From Candidatus Falkowiibacteriota bacterium (lineage in GTDB: Bacteria > Patescibacteria > ABY1 > BM507 > UBA12075), in assembly GCA_030636285.1 (NCBI GenBank), contig DAOVXE010000063.1:1-5220 (forward strand): 5,220 nt of DNA, read 5' to 3'. Shown here one piece after another: positions 1-4,397 of this stretch (the stretch's first letter is position 1; every line of letters begins with the position of its first letter). A program made the position numbers and the translations under genes. Below the pieces are notes generated by a model. That model did no database searches, was not told the DNA's origin, and was given only the letters and a program-made list of their open reading frames with translations.

Positions 1-43
1 TACCGATCAGAAGACCGTCTTTATGTGAATGGTTTTCAACCAT
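1..43 (-). CDS. Possible start of an unidentified gene, cut by the window edge (low confidence)
   Basis: An ATG at 43-41 opens a frame that stays open to base 1 and reads MVENHSHKDGLLIG. An in-frame TGA lies two codons upstream, so this ATG would be the first start available. The GAGG before the ATG is only one base away, too close to act as a normal ribosome binding site. Fourteen codons are too few to prove coding. The KDGLLIG run would fit the beginning of a small membrane protein (for example YtxH-like), but that is only a guess. The same GGTATGGTT in the second leader copy (1148-1183) leads to a stop after three codons, so the ATG may simply belong to the repeated hairpin. Confidence 0.25.
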   Translation of the reverse strand, partial: MVENHSHKDGLLIG

Positions 44-84
44 ACCTCAAATAATCCCGAGTACTCGGGACAAGGGTTAGGTTT
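38..84 (-). repeat. Leader hairpin repeat, copy A (AACC...GGTT arms with a nested palindrome)
   Basis: The arms are AACCATACCTCA (38-49) and CAAGGGTTAGGTTT (71-84). AACCATACC and GGTTAGGTT pair imperfectly, with a two-base central mismatch. Nested in the core is the perfect 16-bp palindrome TCCCGAGTACTCGGGA (55-70). The same two arms recur in the same orientation at 1148-1183 with a different, shorter core. This gives a hairpin with conserved arms and a variable centre. Its function is unknown: it could be a leader RNA structure or the end of a mobile element. Confidence 0.75.
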
Positions 85-92
85 GTAAATTG

Positions 93-140
93 TTGATTAT
101 ACATTAGCAAAAAATACGGCAAAAGTCAAAAAAATCAGCC
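93..140 (-). repeat. Promoter-like leader repeat, copy A
   Basis: About 48 bp closely matching 1274-1322, including the shared run TTAGCAAAAAATACGG (plus strand), in the same orientation. Read on the minus strand it holds a -35-like TTGACT (129-124), a 17-bp spacer and an extended -10-like TGC-TAATGT (109-101). A TATAAT (101-96) overlaps just downstream. It would drive the gene beyond the left edge. The -10 is weak by itself, but the same geometry is kept in copy B. Confidence 0.6.
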
Positions 141-157
141 CCGTTCATTCACCCGCC

Positions 158-179
158 GCCCAGCCATGAATGGCAGGGC
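158..179. other. GC-rich hairpin in the intergenic region
   Basis: GCCC-A-GCCAT (158-167) pairs with ATGGC-A-GGGC (170-179): nine base pairs with one A-A mismatch and a two-base turn. A second pairing, CATTCA (146-151) with TGAATG (167-172), competes with it. The surrounding 141-180 is strikingly GC-rich within AT-rich DNA. Neither strand has a proper T-run immediately after it, so it is not called a terminator. Confidence 0.5.
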
Positions 180-233
180 TAATTTGATAATTTTTTAAGC
201 CCGATAAATCGGACTATGCATAAAAACACCAAT

Positions 234-257
234 AAAAAATCCCGCCTTTAGCGGGAT
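234..257 (-). terminator. Intrinsic terminator, second in tandem after the KilA-N gene
   Basis: On the minus strand ATCCCGC (257-251) pairs with GCGGGAT (245-239) around a five-base loop, directly followed by a T-run (239-234). This is a strong classical terminator about 55 bases after the KilA-N stop codon. Confidence 0.88.
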
Positions 258-259
258 CT

Positions 260-303
260 AAAAAACGCAGCCTTGGCATTCTATACCTCGGCGGTGGAGG
301 CTG
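260..303 (-). terminator. Structured GC-rich hairpin with T-run after the KilA-N gene
   Basis: On the minus strand CAGCCT (303-298) pairs with AGGCTG (273-268), followed by CG and a run of six T (265-260). The 24-base loop is GC-rich and can form its own CCTC/GAGG stem, so this is more elaborate than a plain terminator. It starts just downstream of the KilA-N stop, ahead of the cleaner terminator at 234-257. It may be the first of two terminators or a small structured 3' element. Confidence 0.6.
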
Positions 304-310
304 TATGATT

Positions 311-1129
311 TTATTTAATTTTTAATTTTTTAACGGTTGGATTGCCAAGCAAAATTTTCATTTGAGAAATTGCGATTTTATTCAACTGCATTAATCTTTC
401 TGGCTGTTCTATTCCCTGCTTAATAAACAATGCGTTTAAATTTTCAAGATTAGCCAAACAAACTAACTGCGCGACATTTGCGTAATCACGAACATTGCCT
501 TGTTTATCAAAATTTTTATTTTTCCACTCTTTGGCTGTTATTCCAAAAAGGGCGATATTCAGCACATCAGCTTCGTTAGCGTAAATATGTTTTTCCTGCT
601 GTTTGGAAAGTTTTAACGGTATTAAATTTTCCTTAATAGCATCTGTATGTATTCTATAATTTATTTTTACCAAACTTCTTTTAAAATCCCAGCCAAGCGA
701 TTTTTTTTCGTTTTCCTCTTCTTTTAATCTTTGAAATTCTTTAATTAAAAACAGTTTAAATTCCGGTGAAATCCAAGACGCAAATTCAAAAGCTATATCT
801 TTATGCGCGTAAGTTCCGCCGTATCTGCCTGTTTTTGCGATAATACCTATGGCATTTGTTTTTTGTATCCATTGTTTTACTGACAAAGTAAATCTATTTA
901 AGCCAGCCTGATCTTTAATTCCCCCGAATTCGGGGGAATTAAAATTTTGATTATTTATTTGCTCCCAAATACCGATAAATTCTATTGTATTTTTATTTCT
1001 TAACCACTTTTCTATTAAAACCAAACCGTTTTCCAAATTTCTTACCATATCAGTCAAAGAAATAAAATCATTTTTTTCTTGAGAAAACAATGTTATTTTT
1101 GCGCCTTTGACATTTATTTTCTTAAGCAT
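311..1129 (-). CDS. KilA-N domain DNA-binding protein
   Basis: A 272-aa soluble protein. The KilA-N domain covers roughly residues 15-135, with the typical run DFISLTDMVR near residue 21, a NFNxxEFxGI block (62-71), AGLNRF then KQWIxKTNAIGI (75-96), GRYGGTYAHKDIAFEFASWISPEF in the region 101-124, and the closing KEFQRLKEEE helix. The C-terminal half (about 145-265) contains YANEADVLNIALFG and LENLNALFI, a region that accompanies KilA-N in bacterial chromosomal and phage homologues (from memory of the family). KilA-N is a presumed DNA-binding fold common in phages and large DNA viruses; the target is unknown. No ribosome binding site is visible before the ATG at 1129. The gene sits between two copies of a leader repeat, is followed by two terminators, and contains a 30-bp perfect palindrome. 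Domain assignment is confident; the biological role is open. Confidence 0.9.
   Translation of the reverse strand: MLKKINVKGAKITLFSQEKNDFISLTDMVRNLENGLVLIEKWLRNKNTIEFIGIWEQINNQNFNSPEFGGIKDQAGLNRFTLSVKQWIQKTNAIGIIAKTGRYGGTYAHKDIAFEFASWISPEFKLFLIKEFQRLKEEENEKKSLGWDFKRSLVKINYRIHTDAIKENLIPLKLSKQQEKHIYANEADVLNIALFGITAKEWKNKNFDKQGNVRDYANVAQLVCLANLENLNALFIKQGIEQPERLMQLNKIAISQMKILLGNPTVKKLKIK
914..943. repeat. 30-bp perfect palindrome inside the KilA-N coding region
   Basis: Fifteen bases on each side of the centre (between 928 and 929) match perfectly, with the core CCCCCGAATTCGGGGG. It covers exactly codons 63-72 (FNSPEFGGIK), so both strands read the same ten residues. It falls in a conserved part of the KilA-N domain without obvious insertion or deletion. 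In mRNA it would form a very stable hairpin. Confidence 0.95.
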
Positions 1130-1147
1130 AGTTTTAAAAATTTATTG

Positions 1148-1183
1148 AACCATACCTCAGAAAAAAATCCAAGGGTTAGGTTT
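1148..1183 (-). repeat. Leader hairpin repeat, copy B
   Basis: The arms AACCATACCTCA (1148-1159) and CAAGGGTTAGGTTT (1170-1183) are identical to copy A at 38-84, but the core is only ten bases and A-rich. On the minus strand it lies in the KilA-N leader, about 20 bases before the start codon. It contains ATG GTT CAA TAA (1153-1142), a possible three-codon reading frame that may be incidental. Confidence 0.75.
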
Positions 1184-1193
1184 ATTCAAGTTA

Positions 1194-1244
1194 TACCCTA
1201 AAGAGTACCTTGTGCCCAAAGGGCATATTATACCCCAGAGGGTA
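1194..1244. repeat. Array of three evenly spaced micro-hairpins
   Basis: Three 13-14-base dyads lie side by side: TACCCTAAAGAGTA (1194-1207, one mismatch), TGCCCAAAGGGCA (1213-1225) and TACCCCAGAGGGTA (1231-1244). Their centres are about 18.5 bases apart, separated by two 5-base spacers. Copy A of the leader lacks this stretch. The KilA-N promoter -10 overlaps the array. It could be an operator array or a run of RNA hairpins; which is unknown. Confidence 0.75.
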
Positions 1245-1255
1245 CTAACAGTAAA
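1227..1255 (-). promoter_or_regulatory. Probable promoter of the KilA-N gene
   Basis: A perfect -10 TATAAT (1232-1227) sits 17 bp from TTTACT (1255-1250), a four-of-six -35. Transcription would begin near 1220, inside the micro-hairpin array, giving a leader of about 90 nt that contains the copy B hairpin. Confidence 0.6.
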
Positions 1256-1273
1256 CGAAAATATTCAAATTCC

Positions 1274-1322
1274 TTGACTATAAATTAGCAAAAAATACGG
1301 GAAAAATCAAAAAAAATCAGCC
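1274..1322 (-). repeat. Promoter-like leader repeat, copy B
   Basis: Matches 93-140 with a few substitutions. On the minus strand it keeps the same layout: TTGATT (1310-1305), 17 bp, then TGC-TAATTT (1290-1282). It may be a second, upstream promoter for the KilA-N gene. The distance to its hairpin partner is about 80 bp greater than in copy A because of the micro-hairpin stretch. Confidence 0.6.
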
Positions 1323-1330
1323 TATTTTTA

Positions 1331-1408
1331 CCCCGTAAAGAAAAGCCTCTGACAAAATCGGGGATGTGATATTTATATCGCAGTTAGCGGTTTAACCTTT
1401 CTACGGGG
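1331..1408. other. Inverted repeat spanning the end of the kinase gene
   Basis: CCCCGTA (1331-1337) pairs with TACGGGG (1402-1408), with a further partial AAGAAA/TTTCT extension. A second CGGGG at 1359-1363 could pair with the same CCCCG, and a small GATAT/ATATC hairpin (1368-1379) lies between. On the minus strand no T-run follows directly, so this is not a standard terminator. It is the only structure seen after the kinase stop codon, which lies inside its right arm. Confidence 0.5.
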
Positions 1409-3308
1409 CATGCTTACGTCCTAAGCGGAAAGAAAATGTTGAGCCTTTGCCTTTTTCTGATTCTACCCAAATCTCTCCGTTCATACGCTCCACGATCTCT
1501 TTGCATATAAATAATCCCAGGCCGGTGCCTTCAATTTTGGCCGTATCTTCATTCTGAGCGCGATAAAATTTTGAAAACAATTTGGAAGTTTCTTCCTTGC
1601 TCATTCCAATGCCCTGGTCTTTAATATGGGTGATCAAATAAGCATCTTTGACTTCGTGTGAAATATTTATATCTCCGCCTTTGGTAGTATATTTGATCGC
1701 GTTGCCAATAATATTTATCAATACTTCCTTAAGCTTATCAGGGTTAGCCTGAACCTGATAATCCTTATTCATATTTTGATAATTTACTGTTATCCCCTTT
1801 TCATCCTGCAAAGATTTTAGTTCACTAATCACCTGATTTATATTCTCGGCCATGTCCACGCTCTTAATATCAATCTCCATCTTGCCAGCTTCAGAGCGGG
1901 CAATCTCCAAAAGGTCATGGACCAGTTGCACCAAACGCTCATTGGCAGTGTAAACTATCTTTAAAGGATCTTTAAACTTTTCCGGTACTTTGCCAAAACT
2001 GCCATCAAGAATCATTGACAAATAACCCTTGGTGGCTGTAACCGGCGTGCGCAATTCATGGGCGGAAATAAAAACAAATTCATCGCGCAAGCGTTGGTTG
2101 TCTTTTAAGACTTCGGTCATTTTATTAAACTGCTTGGACAATAATTCAAACTCATCATTGGTATAAAGCTTGATCTTCCAATCCATATTACCCTTGGCAA
2201 TTTCCCGCGCCCCCTTGTCCAAAGCCTTGATCGGCTTAATGATCTGTCTGGTGAAAAATATGGCCAAAGCGCCGACCAGAAACAATGAAGCCAGAGAAAT
2301 AAACAAAGAAAAATATATAATATTGCCAATCACGCTAAAGGCGTCCCTGATCGGCCATTCGCTGATCACATACCAATCAATCGGTTCAACCGCCTGGCTG
2401 GAAAAAACCACTCTTTGGTTAAAATTGCTTGTATAATAGGTAAACTCTTCCAGGCCATTGTAAACCTCTCCATTAAGAACTCCGTCCACTAAAGGAATAT
2501 CCTTAACAGACTCTCCTACCCGGGCAAACTTCTTGTTCTTGCTGGCAATTATTGTGCCGCTGTTATCAATCGCGTATAAATAGCCGGCCTGGCCAAGCTC
2601 AATGCTGCTAATTATCTGATCCAGTTGCGCCAGGCTTATTTCCGCGGACACCACCCCGATCACTTCTTCGTTTTGATTTTTGATCGGCGCGGCCATGCGC
2701 ATTACCGGAATATTTTCAATAAACTCCAAAGGCCCGATATAATTTTCGCCTTGCTTTGCCCGGGTAAAATCAGCGCTGGTGGTAACTTCGCTTTCTATGG
2801 AGCTGATGCTGTTCACCCGTTCCCGGGTTTCATATTTACTATAAATATTGCTAAGAATAAAACGGCCGTATTCAATTTTTTCCAAAAAGTCTTCGTTATA
2901 TACGATAGTGCCGTTCGGCCTTACCTGGGCAATGATCCTACCGTTTACATCTATGAAATCAAGCGAGCGGGGCTGTGATGAATTGTATGAATTAACAAGC
3001 AGGAATAAAAGGTCTTCCATATCCATTTCTTTTATTGAATCAAGGGGCGCGGACACGACCAAATTAAGGCCAATGGATTTTTCACTAAGGAATTTAACGA
3101 TCTTTTCCTCGGTATTGCGCATGGCCAGGCTCTGCAGTTCGGCAATATTGCTCTGCCTGGTCTTTATAACTATAAACAGATTGCTGATTGAAATTATAAA
3201 TAAAGGAACCAAAGTGATCAATAAAAAAATCTTCAAGATCCTGGTCTTGAATTTATTTTTCGGTTTCCACTGTGCATTTTTATTATTCCCCTCCTTTTTA
3301 TCTTTCAT
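1401..3308 (-). CDS. Membrane-bound sensor histidine kinase (dCache-HAMP-HisKA-HATPase_c)
   Basis: A 635-aa inner-membrane two-component sensor. In order it has a basic cytoplasmic start, membrane segment 1 (about 24-48), an extracytoplasmic double-Cache-like sensor (about 55-320, with two DFIDVNGRI / LYAIDNSGTI strands and PVMRMAAPI), membrane segment 2 (about 325-352), HAMP (353-405) and a dimerisation H-box SAHELRTP with phospho-acceptor His417 and the phosphatase-type ExxT. The ATP domain has an N-box NIIGNAIKY (Asn532/Asn536), DQGIG (564-568), FSKFYRA and GTGLGL (594-599). All catalytic motifs are intact, so it should autophosphorylate and pass phosphate to a separate response regulator; none is encoded in the window. 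Cache domains usually bind small molecules, but the ligand cannot be read from sequence. The frame could open 15 codons earlier at 3353, but the promoter lies between the two ATGs, so 3308 is chosen. No good ribosome binding site precedes it. Confidence 0.93.
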   Translation of the reverse strand: MKDKKEGNNKNAQWKPKNKFKTRILKIFLLITLVPLFIISISNLFIVIKTRQSNIAELQSLAMRNTEEKIVKFLSEKSIGLNLVVSAPLDSIKEMDMEDLLFLLVNSYNSSQPRSLDFIDVNGRIIAQVRPNGTIVYNEDFLEKIEYGRFILSNIYSKYETRERVNSISSIESEVTTSADFTRAKQGENYIGPLEFIENIPVMRMAAPIKNQNEEVIGVVSAEISLAQLDQIISSIELGQAGYLYAIDNSGTIIASKNKKFARVGESVKDIPLVDGVLNGEVYNGLEEFTYYTSNFNQRVVFSSQAVEPIDWYVISEWPIRDAFSVIGNIIYFSLFISLASLFLVGALAIFFTRQIIKPIKALDKGAREIAKGNMDWKIKLYTNDEFELLSKQFNKMTEVLKDNQRLRDEFVFISAHELRTPVTATKGYLSMILDGSFGKVPEKFKDPLKIVYTANERLVQLVHDLLEIARSEAGKMEIDIKSVDMAENINQVISELKSLQDEKGITVNYQNMNKDYQVQANPDKLKEVLINIIGNAIKYTTKGGDINISHEVKDAYLITHIKDQGIGMSKEETSKLFSKFYRAQNEDTAKIEGTGLGLFICKEIVERMNGEIWVESEKGKGSTFSFRLGRKHAP

Positions 3309-3330
3309 GATGTAAAACGTTAATATTAAT

Positions 3331-3360
3331 ATTATAGCAAAAAAACACCGCAATCTCCAA
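3331..3360 (-). promoter_or_regulatory. Promoter of the histidine kinase gene
   Basis: A perfect -10 TATAAT (3336-3331) carries the extended TG motif (TGC before it). A weak TTGGAG (3360-3355) lies 18 bp upstream. Transcription would start near 3323, about 15 bases before the ATG at 3308. This short leader explains the absence of a ribosome binding site and rules out the upstream ATG at 3353. Confidence 0.65.
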
Positions 3361-3377
3361 ATAATAATCCAGCCAAC

Positions 3378-3408
3378 AAAAAAACCGCCTTAATCATAGG
3401 CGATCTTT
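3378..3408 (-). terminator. Distal terminator of the small-protein operon
   Basis: On the minus strand CGCCT (3402-3398) pairs with AGGCG (3390-3386), loop of seven, followed after one G by seven T (3384-3378). A-T and wobble pairs with the upstream AAAGAT extend the stem. It backs up the terminator at 3465-3502 and insulates the kinase promoter. Confidence 0.75.
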
Positions 3409-3464
3409 ATTCTTATAATTCTTCTTCTCAAACTTCATCCTGAATATTTTGGATAAAATTTAAG

Positions 3465-3502
3465 AAAAAAGTGGGAGAGATTTTGAAATTTGGTACTCTC
3501 CC
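3465..3502 (-). terminator. Proximal terminator of the small-protein operon
   Basis: On the minus strand GGGAGAG (3502-3496) pairs with CTCTCCC (3479-3473) in seven perfect base pairs around a 16-base loop, followed after two bases by six T (3470-3465). It begins 16 bases after the stop codon of the 128-aa gene. Confidence 0.8.
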
Positions 3503-3518
3503 GTTGAACCCGTTTGTT

Positions 3519-3905
3519 TTACATATCATCTATATCCCAAGCGCAAAAGACAACATGCTTCAATGCCTGGCGAACTTTCTTTATATCAGGGGCTATTATT
3601 TTTTTCGGCGTAATTATTACATTACGCCATCGTAGCTTTTCAGACATCCCGATCCAAGCTGCATCTGATCGATCCTCGTGGTCAAGGTTAATCACATCAT
3701 CTGTCCACTCGGAAAAACTAAGCCCCCTCTCCTTTTTACTTGTCATATTATTGGCCACAACTTTATAGCGGCCATTTCTTACGCAAATAACTTCAATCCA
3801 ATTTTCTTTTTTAGGGATTTTTTTACCATCCCCATGTTCCCTCTCTATTAAGTGACCGAGGCTCCTGCCAAGACCTCTTGTCACTCTTATTCTAATTTTT
3901 TTCAT
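3519..3905 (-). CDS. Hypothetical protein, 128 aa, second gene of a two-gene operon
   Basis: Not recognised. The protein is soluble, with no signal peptide or membrane segment. The N-terminus is strongly basic (KKIRIRVTRGLGRSLGHL), followed by a likely beta-strand pair (WIEVICVRNGRYKVVANN, about 36-53), an acidic stretch with DDVINLDHEDRSD (69-81), and another basic region with LRWRNVIITPKK (91-102) before an acidic end, DIDDM. The mixed charge would suit nucleic-acid or protein binding, but nothing specific can be claimed. Coding is supported by an exceptionally strong ribosome binding site, GGAGGAGGT (3919-3911), five bases before the ATG and directly after the stop of the preceding gene. 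Terminators follow immediately. The two genes are 14 bases apart and surely co-transcribed. Confidence 0.8.
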   Translation of the reverse strand: MKKIRIRVTRGLGRSLGHLIEREHGDGKKIPKKENWIEVICVRNGRYKVVANNMTSKKERGLSFSEWTDDVINLDHEDRSDAAWIGMSEKLRWRNVIITPKKIIAPDIKKVRQALKHVVFCAWDIDDM

Positions 3906-3919
3906 TAAGCACCTCCTCC

Positions 3920-4123
3920 TTATCCTCCTGCTCCACTAGAGCGGATGAATTCATCCGCCTCAAATCGGTCATCGTATTTCTCGACCAAGCCATGATTTTG
4001 ATAGCTTGGATCGATTTTTTCAAGCGCCTTTTCATAAGATTCTCCAAAGCGCTTTATGCAGTGCCGGCATCCACCAGAAAGCGACACCTCAAATACGTAA
4101 TATCCTTCTCCATTTTTTTCCAT
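3920..4123 (-). CDS. Hypothetical small protein, 67 aa, with a CxxC motif
   Basis: Not recognised. The protein begins MEKNGEGYYVFEVSLSGG, a likely beta strand, then CRHC (residues 19-22), a probable helix YEKALEKI (30-37), an acidic region and a glycine-rich end, SSGAGG. A single CxxC with an adjacent His could bind a metal as half of a site (dimer or partner-completed) or be redox-active; a full zinc ribbon would need a second pair, which is absent. The ATG at 4123 is preceded by GAGGAG (4138-4133), nine bases upstream. It is the first gene of an operon with the 128-aa protein, and its leader carries a large nested inverted repeat that overlaps this ribosome binding site. Coding is supported by good ribosome sites, tight spacing and flanking promoter and terminators. 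Confidence 0.72.
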   Translation of the reverse strand: MEKNGEGYYVFEVSLSGGCRHCIKRFGESYEKALEKIDPSYQNHGLVEKYDDRFEADEFIRSSGAGG

Positions 4124-4128
4124 TTTTC

Positions 4129-4234
4129 AATTCTCCTCTTTTTTAATTTATTTTTTTTATTTATCTGTGATCTAAAACAATAAACCATTTATTACCTTAA
4201 ATCACAGATAAATTTATAAACAAAAAAGAGAATT
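4129..4234 (-). promoter_or_regulatory. Nested inverted repeat in the leader of the small-protein operon
   Basis: The inner arms ATTTATCTGTGAT (4159-4171) and ATCACAGATAAAT (4201-4213) are a perfect 13-bp inverted repeat with a 29-base loop. The outer arms AATTCTC+TTTTTT (4129-4144, with a three-base bulge) and AAAAAAGAGAATT (4222-4234) also pair. In the mRNA the outer pairing covers part of the ribosome binding site GAGGAG of the 67-aa gene. No T-run follows on the minus strand, so this is a leader structure or operator, not a terminator. It could be translational control or a dyad for a repressor. Confidence 0.7.
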
Positions 4235-4284
4235 AATGAAAAATCTTTAATCCGTATTATTCAATTTTCAAAGTGCGTTATATC

Positions 4285-4313
4285 AAGATAACATATATTC
4301 AATGATTTGTCAA
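4285..4313 (-). promoter_or_regulatory. Promoter of the small-protein operon
   Basis: A perfect -35 TTGACA (4313-4308), 17-bp spacer, and -10 TATCTT (4290-4285) preceded by the extended TGT motif. Transcription would start near 4278, giving a leader of about 155 nt before the ATG at 4123. Confidence 0.75.
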
Positions 4314-4345
4314 TAGTAAAGCGGTATTTTCTAGCTAAAGTAAGT

Positions 4346-4372
4346 AAAAAAACAACCTAATGTCGGTTGTTT
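4346..4372 (-). terminator. Terminator of the membrane protein gene
   Basis: On the minus strand AAACAACC (4372-4365 side) pairs with GGTTGTTT (4357-4350) in eight base pairs, loop of seven, running into seven T (4352-4346). It lies about 25 bases after the stop codon at 4398. Confidence 0.85.
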
Positions 4373-4397
4373 GTTGTATATTATTAGTTGCTGTTTA

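Noticed and set aside
311..1129. KilA-N gene as evidence of an integrated prophage
   Set aside because: No structural, integrase or replication phage genes are visible; KilA-N genes also occur alone in bacterial chromosomes.
1194..1244. Repeat-spacer pattern as a CRISPR array
   Set aside because: Units are only 13-14 bases with 5-base spacers and the repeats are not identical; no cas genes are present.
2117..2436. Short open frames on both strands over the kinase HAMP/second membrane segment
   Set aside because: Fully inside the kinase gene in other frames, with unnatural composition.
2625..3315. Plus-strand open frames of 117 and 155 aa opposite the kinase sensor region
   Set aside because: They are antisense to an intact dCache domain, have no recognisable domain and no ribosome site; they are shadows of the kinase codon pattern.
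3309..3353. Upstream start for the kinase adding a hydrophobic MRCFFAIILILTFYI
   Set aside because: The extended -10 at 3331-3336 lies inside this stretch, so the mRNA would begin downstream of the ATG at 3353; the ATG at 3308 gives a normal kinase N-terminus.
3514..3768. Plus-strand 84-aa open frame
   Set aside because: Opposite the 128-aa gene, which has a very strong ribosome site and operon context; this frame has neither.
3992..4183. Plus-strand 63-aa hydrophobic open frame
   Set aside because: Antisense to the 67-aa gene; its hydrophobic C-terminus comes from T-rich leader DNA, and it has no promoter or ribosome site of its own.
4159..4213. Inverted repeat as an intrinsic terminator or IS end
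   Set aside because: No T-run follows on either strand within the needed distance, and there is no transposase or target duplication beside it.
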